In this document: positions 36,001-47,872 of the stretch, in pieces
How the letters are laid out: every line of letters starts with the position of its first letter
Position numbering within the stretch: the first letter of the stretch is position 1
NCBI RefSeq assembly: GCF_029852145.1
Contig: NC_079972.1
Coordinates: 16,118,986-16,182,985, forward strand
From: Microplitis mediator
Taxonomy: Eukaryota > Arthropoda > Insecta > Hymenoptera > Braconidae
Direction of reading: 5' to 3'
Length of the DNA stretch: 64,000 bases
Position numbers and translations under genes: made by a program
The notes under the pieces: model-generated
Told to the model about the DNA's origin: nothing
Seen by the model: the letters and a program-made list of their open reading frames with translations, nothing else
Database searches by the model: none

Positions 36001-37557
36001 ATTAAATGAATCAATTGTAATAAAAAATATAAAACTAGCTCTAATTTAAGTGACTCTACTTTTCGAAAACTGATTTTACTTCTAATAAATTTACGCTAAA
36101 TGAAATGACTCGACTGCTTTCAAAATGACTCGACTTAGATAACGAAAAAAAAAATTGAGGATGAATGAGCATTTACATTAAATTCATTAATTGAAATCGA
36201 ATCCTCTTTCGACAGCACACAAAAAATACTATAAACTCATATCATTATGATATCATCAATAAAACCATTGCAGTCAATATTAATATCAATTGTGTAATGT
36301 GACCTGCCAGGGCCAATTACACTATCATTATAAAATGATAATGGTATTGATATTAATTATGACAGCAACAATAATAATGATAATACCGATAACAACATGA
36401 GAATAATAGATATTCTTAGAGTGTACGTCCAAAGAAGATCGACATCAATTAAAAAGTGAAATTTAAAAAACGACTCTACTTTTTGAAACTGACTCTACTT
36501 TTATTAAATCGAAGCAAAATTAAGTGACTCTACTGTTTAAAAAATGACTCTATACCAATAAAACTGACTCTAGTTCTAATAAATTGACGCTAAATTAAAT
36601 GACTCGGCTCAGATAACGATAAAAAAAATTAAGGATGAATGAGCATTTATATTAAATCAATTAATTGAAATTAAAACCATTGAAAACTTACGGTACTTAA
36701 AATGACTCTAATTATGTAAAAATTACTCTAATTTAAATGACTATGCCATAAAAAAGCTGACTTTAATTCAAATCTCTACTTTTATAAAATTGAAATGAAA
36801 AAAATTATTGGGGTGCAAATACATGTGTGATAGAAAAGTGTGTATGTGTGTTTGTCTGATATTTTAAGCAATAATAAAAACTACGTAATATATTTCCATC
36901 AAAACCGAACCGTATGTGTAGCATTAGGCCACCAGCCAATCGATAAATCGAATCCCCGTTTTGATCGCACACAAAAGTCACTATAAAATCACATCATTAT
37001 GATATCATCAATAAAACCATTGCAGTCAATATTAATATCAATTGTGTAATGTGACCTGCCAGGGCCAATTACACTATCATTATTACACTTATAAAGTAAT
37101 AATGATATTGTTATTAATCATGACAACAACAATAATAATGATAATACCGATAACAACGTGATAATGATAGATATTCTTAGAGTATACGACCAATGAGGAT
37201 CGACATCGATCAAACCAGAGGGTTATGCGTACCAGCTCAGAAGATCAAGATTTATATTACAAAAAAACTAACAATTAAATAACGCGACCGCCTGACCTAG
37301 TGCCAGGGTTTTCTTTTACGCGGAAATGCCATTCAAATTTAATATATTATTGAAGAAAAAAAAAAAAAAAAAAAAAATAGATTTTTAATGTGACTCTAAT
37401 CAAATTAATACTACATACAAGCAATGCTAACGAGTAAACTCAAGACTCTACAGCTATTGACACCTGACCGAGTGCCAGGTGTCTTTTTTAATTTAAATCT
37501 ACATTTATGAATTTAAGGGTGAAAATATTAGGGGTATAGATTGATGTGTAAATTAAA

Positions 37558-37600
37558 GTCGCCGTAAGCGAGGTTGTGAGTAACCTCAACTTACGGCGAC
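37558..37600. repeat. Perfect hairpin, left arm
   Basis: GTCGCCGTAAG at 37558-37568 pairs with CTTACGGCGAC at 37590-37600, with AGGTT/AACCT adding to the stem. A mirror copy lies at 49652-49694. It is GC-rich compared with its surroundings. Confidence 0.8.
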
Positions 37601-38251
37601 GTGTAAGGTATGACTCGATTTCATTGAAGATGAACAGAGTCTCAGTGGGTAGTGTAAGGGGGGGTGTATGTGAATTTAAGCTAAAAAATAAACCCTATGC
37701 AAAATTGATTCTAATTTCAAAACCCCTGGACCAGTAACTTAAATATCTAATAAAAGCGTGACGCTAATACTTGAATTTAAAAAAAAAAAAAGGGTCGGGG
37801 GGGTAAATCACCACTCTTATAAAAAAGGGATAAGGTGACTCTAATTTAAAAAAAACCCAAGTTATTTAATTAATCTACTTCCCCGATCAGTCTAGTGACA
37901 TCAAAACCCCAGTCCTATATTATTCCCCTTCTATAGTTACTAACTTATTAATTAACGCAGCAAAAGTGACTCTAATTATTTAAATAATAATAATAATAAT
38001 AATAAATGAAAAATACACACCGCTCTATAGACACTTAAACACTTAAAAAAGAAAAGTTATGATCAGAAAAATTTTTTATGGATTGAGACCGGCACCCAAA
38101 TCGCACCCGGGTACTCAAAGGGTGGGACAGAATAATCCATTAAAAATTAAAACTGATCAGGGAAAATTTCTTTTTTCAGCTTTTTATACATTAAAAAATG
38201 AAAAAAATAAATTTTTTTTAAATTTTAATGTATAAAAAAAATATTTTATAT

Positions 38252-38283
38252 ACGCTGTTATGGTTGGCCACCCATAACAGCGT
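38252..38283. repeat. 12-bp-stem hairpin, left arm
   Basis: ACGCTGTTATGG pairs perfectly with CCATAACAGCGT across an 8-nt loop. The mirror copy in the right arm is at 48969-49000. Confidence 0.8.
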
Positions 38284-39379
38284 AACAATATTTTTCGCCT
38301 TTAAGATCTATAGAGCGATATATATTTTTAGACTCTAATTCGCGTGAATTTAATTTGACCTAAATTATAAGAACCAAGTGTCCTTATAATCCCTAATACC
38401 CATAAACCCCCAGCTAAATCACTAGACCAATATCCCATTTCGCGGAAAAAAACCCAATACGAATTAATTAAAAAAAAAAAAAGGGTAAGAGTGGCAATTG
38501 TTGGGGAAGGGTTGGTTGACTCTAGAATTTAACGCGTGATTCTACTGAGAGAATACTCTCAACGAAAAACCTATTACTGGTCCACTAATTAATCTAATTA
38601 CCCCGATTTAAAAATTAAAAATTATCCTAGCAATACAAGGGAGTGAGTTGGGTATACGCAAAGTGCGTATTTATGTGTGTGAGGTGGGTAAAAAATGGTG
38701 TGTTTAAATTGTCAACAGCAGAAGGCTATTGACAATAAATCAATCTATACCCCATGTTAAATTAAAAAAAAAGAAATGATAACTCCAGAAGGAAGTTATT
38801 TAATTTATAAGAAAAAGAAAAAAAAAGTTTACTCGGTTAGTACTGCTTGTGATTCAAATGACTCTAATTAAAATGAATTTAAAAAAAAAAAAAATAAAAA
38901 AACCAAGACTAAGTTAAAAAAACTAAATGACTCTACTTTCTAAAAAGTAACTTAATTTGAATGGCATTTTTTAAAATTGAATGAAATTACTTTAATTAAA
39001 CGCGAATGCTTTTACTGTAATTAAAATGACTCTACTTTTAAAAAACTGTCTCTAATTTAAATGACTCGACTTGCAAAAAAACTCGAATTTAATTTATTAA
39101 AAAAAAAAAAAAAAGTGTTGAAAAATATGTAATTCTATTTCTAATAAAATGTGGGTTAATCTAATTTTAAAAAGTTAATGTGAAATTTGTGTTTATGAAT
39201 TCACACCCCAATAATAAATATATTAATTTAATTATCAAAAGATGACTCGAATATTACTGATTCTACTGATTTTAAAATAAATTTAACTACTCGAATTTAA
39301 TTTAAGAAAACTAAAACTAATGTAAACGACTAGACTTTAGTAAAAAAAAAAAAAGAAAAAAAAAAAAAATAACTGAATT

Positions 39380-40360
39380 CAATGCAAATGCTCAATTTCA
39401 ATTAAAAAAAAAATATTGATTAAAATGACTCGAATTTAAATTTAAAAAACTGAATGTGATTCAAATGACACGACACGAATTTAAAAAAAAAATTATTTCC
39501 ATGCAAATGCTCAATTTCAATTAAAAAAAAAAATAAAATGACTCGAATTTAAATTTAAAAAACTGAATGTGATTCAAATGACGCGACACGAATTTAAAAA
39601 AAAAATTATTTCCATGCAAATGCTCAATTTCAATTAAAAAAAAAATAAATAAATAAAATGACTCGAATTTAAATTTAAAAAACTGAATGTGATTCAAATG
39701 ACACGACACGAATTTAAAAAAAAAATTATTTCCATGCAAATGCTCAATTTCAATTAAAAAAAAAAAATATTGATTAAAATGACTCGAATTTTAATTTAAA
39801 AAACTGAATGTGATTCAAATGACTCGACACGAATTTAAAAAAAAAATTATTTTCATGCAAATGCTCAATTTCAATTAAAAAAAAAAAATATTGATTAAAA
39901 TGACTCGAATTTTAATTTAAAAAACTGAATGTGATTCAAATGACTCGACACGAATTTAAAAAAAAAATTATTTTCATGCAAATGCTCAATTTCAATTAAA
40001 AAAAAAAAATATTGATTAAAATGACTCGAATTTTAATTTAAAAAACTCAATTTGATTCAAATGACTCGACACGAATTTAAAAAAAAAATTAATTTCATGC
40101 AAATGCTCAATTTCAATTAAAAAAAAAAAATATTGATTAAAATGACTCGAATTTAAATTTAAAAAACTCAATTTGATTCAAATGACTCGACACGAATTTA
40201 AAAAAAAAAATTATTTTCATGCAAATGCTCAATTTCAATTAAAAAAAAAAAATATTGATTAAAATGACTCGAATTGAAATTTAAAAAACTGAATGTGATT
40301 CGAATGACTCGACACGAATTTAAAAAAAAAAAAAAATTAATTTCATGCAAATGTTCGGCT
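39380..40360 (+). repeat. ~120-bp tandem array, left arm (8-9 copies)
   Basis: Units of 119-123 bp carry, in order, ATGCAAATGCTCAATTTC, an A-run, TGACTCGAATTTAAATTT, GATTCAAATGACTCGACACG and a second A-run. The octamer ATGCAAAT (a POU-factor site) and TGACTC (bZIP half-site core) recur once or twice per unit. The open frames of about 70 codons here are translated repeats, not genes. Confidence 0.9.
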
Positions 40361-40697
40361 TGATATTAAAAAATTTAATACGAATGACTCGACTCTAATT
40401 TAAAAAAACTCAATTTGATTTAAAAGACTCGACTTGAATTAAAAAAAACCGAATTTGATTTAAATGACTCGACTATTAAAAATCTGAATTTAATTTATTG
40501 CAAATGGCTCGACTTTAAATTTAAGAAACTAAATTGAATTCAAAAGACTCGACTATTTAAAACCGTAATGAATTTAAATTAAAGAAAAAAAAAAAAAGAT
40601 ACGGAACCGTTGATAAATATTAAAAAGTGCAATTAAATAAATGGATTATAATGGAGAAGAGAAAAGAGTGACAGAAACTAAAAAACAATAACAAACC

Positions 40698-40856
40698 TCA
40701 ACAGAGAAATAACTTTATTTCCCTGCCGAACGATGCCAGTTGATCAGCTGGTAGGATGACAGCTAGCAGTTCATTGAGGCTGGTCAGTGTTCTTTGGTTC
40801 CATCCTTCCTTCCCAGTCAAGACATCAGAAAATAATTTTTCCTCGTTGGAATCCAT
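40698..40856 (-). CDS. 52-codon ORF of the palindrome, left-arm copy
   Basis: Identical in reading to the right-arm copy at 46396-46554, where it is described. TGA at 40700-40698, ATG at 40856-40854. It sits just inside a GC-rich promoter-like block and is oriented outward. Confidence 0.45.
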   Translation of the reverse strand: MDSNEEKLFSDVLTGKEGWNQRTLTSLNELLAVILPADQLASFGREIKLFLC

Positions 40857-41347
40857 TGATAATCTATTTAAACAATCAACACTAATTAATAAATAAAAAT
40901 ACTGTTGACTTGTATATTTAATTGGGTTGACAAAAAAATTTAAAAAAAAAAATTGATTTTTTCAACTTGCGTAGACGCCGGTTGAAAAAAAAAATTTTTT
41001 TCAAAAATGACTAATGACGTCATTAAGGGAAAAAAAAAATTAAAAAAAAAAGTCAACAGAATTTTTAAAAATAGTTGAACACGTCGAAAACGATGCGTAC
41101 ACATCGAATGTCGGGTGCCAACTAGCCCTTTCCACCCTAGCCCTTAGGACGCTCACTTCACCCCCACTTCACCCCCACTTACTAGTCGCCCAGCGCAGAA
41201 AATAATTTCATTGGTACCCTTACCTCTCTACGCATGTAGAGGGGATTTCCGGCCAATCGCGCCCTTATCCCCTGACTACCCTCCCCCCCGCTCTCTAGCA
41301 GCTATGACGCGTTCCTCACTCTCCTCACCCCTAAAATCTGATGCAAC
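40857..41347 (-). promoter_or_regulatory. GC-rich promoter-like block, left arm
   Basis: Mirror of 45905-46395. It contains TGACGTCA at 41015-41022, GGTGAAG/CTTCACC-type repeats and an inverted CCAAT. It lies directly upstream of the minus-strand 52-codon ORF. Confidence 0.4.
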
Positions 41348-42296
41348 CTTTTTTTTAATTTAATAATTCCTTAATATTAATAAAATTTTTATGTTTTTTA
41401 TTCTAAAATCTATTTAATTCGCATATAATAATGCATATGCAACTAATTAACGCAAATTCACATGCAAATGAAGCACGCGAACTCGTTTAATTGTCGATTT
41501 AAAAGTGTCGGCAATAAAAAAATGTGCTTTAATAATTAAATAAAATTATTATAGATCTTCTAATGTTTAAATAAGATCTATTTCATTTAATTGTTTATAT
41601 AGTTTCGAATTCAGTAAATATGTTCTGATGATATTTAATCAAACGTTAAAGTAATCTAGAATTCAAAATTAAAAGCACAAGTTCAAGTCTAAAAAATCTT
41701 CCGCGAGAATAAGTCGCGCGTTTCTCAGTGCGCATGCGATCTACGTTGGAAACAGATCAAAGAAACTTGTCGTTTCTCTACAAAAATACTTGACGTTGAT
41801 AATAAATTTAATTATCAACCCTAAAAAATTTACTTATTATAATTTAATTAATAAACTAGTTTGTGTGTCCATCAAATTGCTAGTGAAAATATTAAAATGT
41901 GCAACAGTGGCCGCAGATCTGTCAACAATCTAACCTAAAGTTCATTTGTCCATAAAAACAAATCGAAGATATCAAGAATAAGACACGAGTAAGTAGTAAT
42001 TGAACAGTTTACTGATTCAAAATCTATTATTTCATGTTCTTTATTATCCCCGAGTAAAAAGTCAATTTTTAAAAATTAATCATCACGAATTACAACATAA
42101 TCAATTGTCTTTCTTCTTTCTGAGAGATGAAACTTTTTCTACTTTTATATTTAAATAATTAAACCACGTAAATTTATTACTCTCTAACAAATATTAATTA
42201 ATAATAATCTTCATTTCAGATATGTAATAAAAAACAATTTTCATATTATATGTGCACATATATTTTTTTCATCAACTTATATGAGATTATTGATAT

Positions 42297-42437
42297 GAGT
42301 TTATTTTCGCATGGGGTTTTTTCCGGTCTGAAAGAAATAATTCAGAAAGAAAAATTCCTGGCACTCTACAAAGGAAATTTTGCTCAAATGATTAGAATAT
42401 TTCCTTATGCTGCCACTCAGTTTACCTCATATGAAAT
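42297..42437 (+). pseudogene. SLC25A16-like carrier exon, truncated duplicate in left arm
   Basis: Carries the segment GVFSGLKEIIQKEKFLALYK and onward to SYEICKK followed by GT, identical to the right-side copy at 44815-44955. Homology ends about 60 bp into the following intron (42498), so this copy lacks all downstream exons. Confidence 0.8.
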
Positions 42438-42744
42438 ATGTAAAAAGGTTTGATGCTTATTTTTATTGTTATTTAAATTATTTACGCAAATAGTTATTAG
42501 AGTTGAGAAGTGACGGCGATGATTTATAAGTTTTCAATGTAAGTGACAAAAAAATCGTTTACTTTTAAAAACAAAAATTTATTTTGAGATACGCGCAGCT
42601 CATTCTCGCTGAAAATTTGTTACATTTAAACAGAAATTTAATTCAAAGAAAGACTCGACTTAAACATTCAAAAGATAATCTCTTACGATTTACGACTTCA
42701 ATATAAAAAAAACTCAATTCAATGCAAATGCAATTAATAGCAAC

Positions 42745-43855
42745 CTGATGGACACTCATACTAGTCCACCAATTAAATTATGACAAATTAATTGTTTAGG
42801 GTTAATAATTAAATTTATAATTTACGTCAACTATTTTAGTAGAGAAACGACAAGTTTCTTTGATCTGTTTCCAACGTAGATCGCATGCGCACTGAGTAAC
42901 TCGCGACTTATTCTCGCGGGAGATTTTTTAGACTTGAACTTGTGCTGGTAGTTTTGAATTCTAGATTACTTTAACGTTTGATTAAATATCATCAAAACTT
43001 ATTCACTGAATTCGAAATTATTTTAATAATTAAATGAAATAGATCTTATTCAAACATTAAAAGATCTAAAATAATTTTATTAAATAATTGGAGGAAATTT
43101 TTTTATTGTCGACACTTTTTAATCAACAATTAAACGAGTTTACGTGCTTCATTTGCATGTGAATTTGAGTTAATTAGTTGCATATGCATTAATATATGTA
43201 AATTAAATAGATTTTAGCATAAAAAACATAAAAATTTCATGAAAATTTTATTAAAAATTAAAGAATTATTAAATTAAAAAAATGATTGCATCAGATTTTA
43301 GGGGTGAGGGGAGTGAGGAACGCGTCATAGCTGCTAGAGAGCGGGGGGGGGGTAGCTAGGAGATAAGGGCGCAATTCTCCCCCCCCGCTCTCTAGCAGCT
43401 ATGACGCGTTCCTCACTCCCCTCACCCCATAAAATCTGATGCAATCATTTTTTTAATTTAATAATTCTTTAATTTTTAATAAAATTTTCATGAAATTTTT
43501 ATGTTTTTTATGCTAAAATCTATTTAATTTACATATATTAATGCATATGCAACTAATTAACTCAAATTCACATGCAAATGAAGCACGCAAACTCGTTTAA
43601 TTGTTGATTAAAAAGTCTAGTCGATAAGAAAACGTGCTTTATTACGTTTTGTTATAATTAATTAAACGTTAAAGTTAACGACATTTTAAAACTAACAGCA
43701 CAAGTGTAAATCCAAAAAATCTCCCGCGAGAATAAGTCGCGCGTTTCTCAGTGCGCATGCGATCTACGTTGGAAACATCAAAGAAACTTGTCGTTTCTCA
43801 ACAAAAATAGTTGACGTAAATTATAAATTTAATTGTCAACCTTAAAATATTTAAA
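42745..43855. repeat. Inner palindrome inside the loop
   Basis: A second inverted repeat, centred near 43364, with CTGCTAGAGAGC...GCTCTCTAGCAG and the adjoining GAACGCGTCATAG at the centre and CGTAGATCGCATGCGCACTG further out. Each half (about 500-600 bp) is also a copy of arm DNA at 41280-41900 and 45340-45975, so four copies of this segment alternate in orientation. The right half has a deletion compared with the left. Confidence 0.8.
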
Positions 43856-43958
43856 ATGTCTTGTATTATCTGACGCTGATTGAATTCATAATAAAGCAAA
43901 CCTGTACTGATAATTAATTTTCATTTTTTTTTCATCTATTATTATTTTTATTATTTAC

Positions 43959-44955
43959 CGGTATTTCTTGGACAGTCATTGCATAAATAGTGAGCCAGGT
44001 ACTTCATACAGTAAAATTGGAGATAATCAAATGAGAAGAATGAAACACCAGCATATGGTATCATGCCCAGTATAGTTGGCCAAAATCCACGATACAATGC
44101 CGTTAACCCTCCTTCCTAAAATAATTATATTATGATAAATAAATATAATTATATTTTTTAACTGACTTGTAAAACTCACGTCTTTGAAAATAGACATTAC
44201 GCTGTGGACAATCCGGTGTAAATATGCTCACCAGTCACTTGAAATGCAAGTCTAGCTCTGATAGTATCCAGAGGATATGCCAGAGGCACTGACGTCACTC
44301 CAGCACATAATCCAGCAATAAATTTGTCTCCATGAGAATTTTCACCAAACACCGTTCCTAAATACTGCAATTATTTGATCAGATAACTCTTAAAATACTG
44401 GATTTATAAAAAAATTTGCGGATACCTTTTTTGTAGGAAATTTAATTCTCGACAAACTTGGTCTTATGTATTTTTATCGTATCTTCAATAGTTTAGCCGT
44501 TGTTCAAGTTTATTGCATCAGCAAATAAACAATTCTATGAAAATTTTATATTTTAACTGAAACTATGATTCAAATTTTAGAGATACGATAAAAATATACA
44601 GATACACTTTTGTAGAGAATTTAATTCTGAGAAAAAAAAATATTTGCACCTTTGTACGTAAACTCAATAGTTGTGATGTAATTTTAGTTCAAGTGGCAGA
44701 AAAAATTTACCTGGAATAAAAAATGACCTGGGGTCAAATATATGTTGTAATAAAATAACTATTTGCGTAAATAATTTAAATAACAATAAAAATAAGCATC
44801 AAACCTTTTTACATATTTCATATGAGGTAAACTGAGTGGCAGCATAAGGAAATATTCTAATCATTTGAGCAAAATTTCCTTTGTAGAGTGCCAGGAATTT
44901 TTCTTTCTGAATTATTTCTTTCAGACCGGAAAAAACCCCATGCGAAAATAAACTC
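43959..44955 (-). pseudogene. Captured fragment of an SLC25A16-like mitochondrial carrier gene (frameshifted)
   Basis: Three exons on the minus strand: 44955-44815 (approximate start), 44364-44180 and 44115-43959. They encode parts of carrier repeats 1 and 2, including GNFAQMIRIFPYAA, the PLDTIRAR signature (PX[D/E]XX[R/K]) and GMIPYAGVSFFSFDY. The best match by eye is the SLC25A16 (Graves disease carrier, CoA transport) family. Introns are retained with GT-AG ends, so genomic DNA, not cDNA, was captured. A one-base deletion near 44211 breaks the middle exon, the N-terminal exons and third carrier repeat are missing, and the last exon runs into its own donor. The fragment starts in the right arm and extends into the loop. 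Confidence 0.85.
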
Positions 44956-45904
44956 ATATCAATAATCTCATATAAGTTGATGAAAAAAATATATGTGCAC
45001 ATATAATATGAAAATTGTTTTTTATTACATATCTGAAATGAAGATTATTATTAATTAATATTTGTTAGAGAGTAATAAATTTACGTGGTTTAATTATTTA
45101 AATATAAAAGTAGAAAAAGTTTCATCTCTCAGAAAGAAGAAAGACAATTGATTATGTTGTAATTCGTGATGATTAATTTTTAAAAATTGACTTTTTACTC
45201 GGGGATAATAAAGAACATGAAATAATAGATTTTGAATCAGTAAACTGTTCAATTACTACTTACTCGTGTCTTATTCTTGATATCTTCGATTTGTTTTTAT
45301 GGACAAATGAACTTTAGGTTAGATTGTTGACAGATCTGCGGCCACTGTTGCATATTTTAATATTTTCACTAGCAATTTGATGGACACACAAACTAGTTTA
45401 TTAATTAAATTATAATAAGTAAATTTTTTAGGGTTGATAATTAAATTTATTATCAACGTCAAGTATTTTTGTAGAGAAACGACAAGTTTCTTTGATCTGT
45501 TTCCAACGTAGATCGCATGCGCACTGAGAAACGCGCGACTTATTCTCGCGGAAGATTTTTTAGACTTGAACTTGTGCTTTTAATTTTGAATTCTAGATTA
45601 CTTTAACGTTTGATTAAATATCATCAGAACATATTTACTGAATTCGAAACTATATAAACAATTAAATGAAATAGATCTTATTTAAACATTAGAAGATCTA
45701 TAATAATTTTATTTAATTATTAAAGCACATTTTTTTATTGCCGACACTTTTAAATCGACAATTAAACGAGTTCGCGTGCTTCATTTGCATGTGAATTTGC
45801 GTTAATTAGTTGCATATGCATTATTATATGCGAATTAAATAGATTTTAGAATAAAAAACATAAAAATTTTATTAATATTAAGGAATTATTAAATTAAAAA
45901 AAAG

Positions 45905-46395
45905 GTTGCATCAGATTTTAGGGGTGAGGAGAGTGAGGAACGCGTCATAGCTGCTAGAGAGCGGGGGGGAGGGTAGTCAGGGGATAAGGGCGCGATTGGC
46001 CGGAAATCCCCTCTACATGCGTAGAGAGGTAAGGGTACCAATGAAATTATTTTCTGCGCTGGGCGACTAGTAAGTGGGGGTGAAGTGGGGGTGAAGTGAG
46101 CGTCCTAAGGGCTAGGGTGGAAAGGGCTAGTTGGCACCCGACATTCGATGTGTACGCATCGTTTTCGACGTGTTCAACTATTTTTAAAAATTCTGTTGAC
46201 TTTTTTTTTTAATTTTTTTTTTCCCTTAATGACGTCATTAGTCATTTTTGAAAAAAATTTTTTTTTTCAACCGGCGTCTACGCAAGTTGAAAAAATCAAT
46301 TTTTTTTTTTAAATTTTTTTGTCAACCCAATTAAATATACAAGTCAACAGTATTTTTATTTATTAATTAGTGTTGATTGTTTAAATAGATTATCA
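45905..46395 (+). promoter_or_regulatory. GC-rich promoter-like block, right arm
   Basis: The only extended GC- and CpG-rich DNA in the arm. It has GATTGGCC (inverted CCAAT) near 45995, a doubled GTGGGGGTGAA motif near 46075, TACGCATCG and TTTCGACGTG pieces near 46155, and a full CRE palindrome TGACGTCA at 46230-46237. It lies immediately upstream of the 52-codon ORF. Promoter function is inferred. Confidence 0.45.
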
Positions 46396-46554
46396 ATGGA
46401 TTCCAACGAGGAAAAATTATTTTCTGATGTCTTGACTGGGAAGGAAGGATGGAACCAAAGAACACTGACCAGCCTCAATGAACTGCTAGCTGTCATCCTA
46501 CCAGCTGATCAACTGGCATCGTTCGGCAGGGAAATAAAGTTATTTCTCTGTTGA
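46396..46554 (+). CDS. 52-codon ORF of the palindrome, right-arm copy, unknown function
   Basis: ATG at 46396 with an A at -3, TGA at 46552-46554. The product begins MDSNEEKLFSDVLTGKEGWN, is acidic then amphipathic, and resembles nothing recognised. The sequence is clearly less AT-rich than the arrays outside it and has balanced codon use. The same frame is kept in both arms. A possible 5' splice site (TTGAG|GTTTGT) follows directly after the stop, so the ORF may be the first exon of a longer outward transcript. A TGACGTCA site at 46230 and a GC-rich block lie upstream. Expression is unproven. Confidence 0.5.
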   Translation: MDSNEEKLFSDVLTGKEGWNQRTLTSLNELLAVILPADQLASFGREIKLFLC

Positions 46555-46891
46555 GGTTTGTTATTGTTTTTTAGTTTCTGTCACTCTTTTCTCTTCTCCA
46601 TTATAATCCATTTATTTAATTGCACTTTTTAATATTTATCAACGGTTCCGTATCTTTTTTTTTTTTTCTTTAATTTAAATTCATTACGGTTTTAAATAGT
46701 CGAGTCTTTTGAATTCAATTTAGTTTCTTAAATTTAAAGTCGAGCCATTTGCAATAAATTAAATTCAGATTTTTAATAGTCGAGTCATTTAAATCAAATT
46801 CGGTTTTTTTTAATTCAAGTCGAGTCTTTTAAATCAAATTGAGTTTTTTTAAATTAGAGTCGAGTCATTCGTATTAAATTTTTTAATATCA

Positions 46892-47872
46892 AGCCGAACA
46901 TTTGCATGAAATTAATTTTTTTTTTTTTTTAAATTCGTGTCGAGTCATTCGAATCACATTCAGTTTTTTAAATTTCAATTCGAGTCATTTTAATCAATAT
47001 TTTTTTTTTTTAATTGAAATTGAGCATTTGCATGAAAATAATTTTTTTTTTTAAATTCGTGTCGAGTCATTTGAATCAAATTGAGTTTTTTAAATTTAAA
47101 TTCGAGTCATTTTAATCAATATTTTTTTTTTTTAATTGAAATTGAGCATTTGCATGAAATTAATTTTTTTTTTAAATTCGTGTCGAGTCATTTGAATCAA
47201 ATTGAGTTTTTTAAATTAAAATTCGAGTCATTTTAATCAATATTTTTTTTTTTTAATTGAAATTGAGCATTTGCATGAAAATAATTTTTTTTTTAAATTC
47301 GTGTCGAGTCATTTGAATCACATTCAGTTTTTTAAATTAAAATTCGAGTCATTTTAATCAATATTTTTTTTTTTTAATTGAAATTGAGCATTTGCATGAA
47401 AATAATTTTTTTTTTAAATTCGTGTCGAGTCATTTGAATCACATTCAGTTTTTTAAATTAAAATTCGAGTCATTTTAATCAATATTTTTTTTTTTTAATT
47501 GAAATTGAGCATTTGCATGGAAATAATTTTTTTTTTAAATTCGTGTCGTGTCATTTGAATCACATTCAGTTTTTTAAATTTAAATTCGAGTCATTTTATT
47601 TATTTATTTTTTTTTTAATTGAAATTGAGCATTTGCATGGAAATAATTTTTTTTTTAAATTCGTGTCGCGTCATTTGAATCACATTCAGTTTTTTAAATT
47701 TAAATTCGAGTCATTTTATTTTTTTTTTTAATTGAAATTGAGCATTTGCATGGAAATAATTTTTTTTTTAAATTCGTGTCGTGTCATTTGAATCACATTC
47801 AGTTTTTTAAATTTAAATTCGAGTCATTTTAATCAATATTTTTTTTTTAATTGAAATTGAGCATTTGCATTG
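46892..47872 (-). repeat. ~120-bp tandem array, right arm
   Basis: Mirror of 39380-40360 with the same number and order of units, differing mainly in homopolymer lengths. It contains ATTTGCAT and GAGTCA in this strand's reading. Confidence 0.9.

Larger units (their letters stand above)
31467..42498 (+). repeat. Left arm of giant inverted repeat
   Basis: Mirrors 44754-55945. Order from the outside: terminal module with (TA)n, poly-A, three hairpins (32124-32286), CCTGGT repeats and polypyrimidine/AG sites in reverse (32776-33501), TGACTC-rich 662-bp tandem units (33.9-36 kb, three copies), further dispersed units to 39 kb, a 120-bp array (39380-40360), a 52-codon ORF on the minus strand, a GC-rich block, and a truncated carrier exon. 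The inner limit is where homology to the right arm stops at 42498/44754. Confidence 0.85.

Noticed and set aside
39521..39739. 72-codon ORFs in both arms (also 47513-47731)
   Set aside because: Translations of the 120-bp AT-rich array, dominated by Phe/Lys from homopolymers.
39380..40360. CRISPR-like regular array
   Set aside because: Units are head-to-tail 120-bp satellites with no unique spacers, in a eukaryotic genome.
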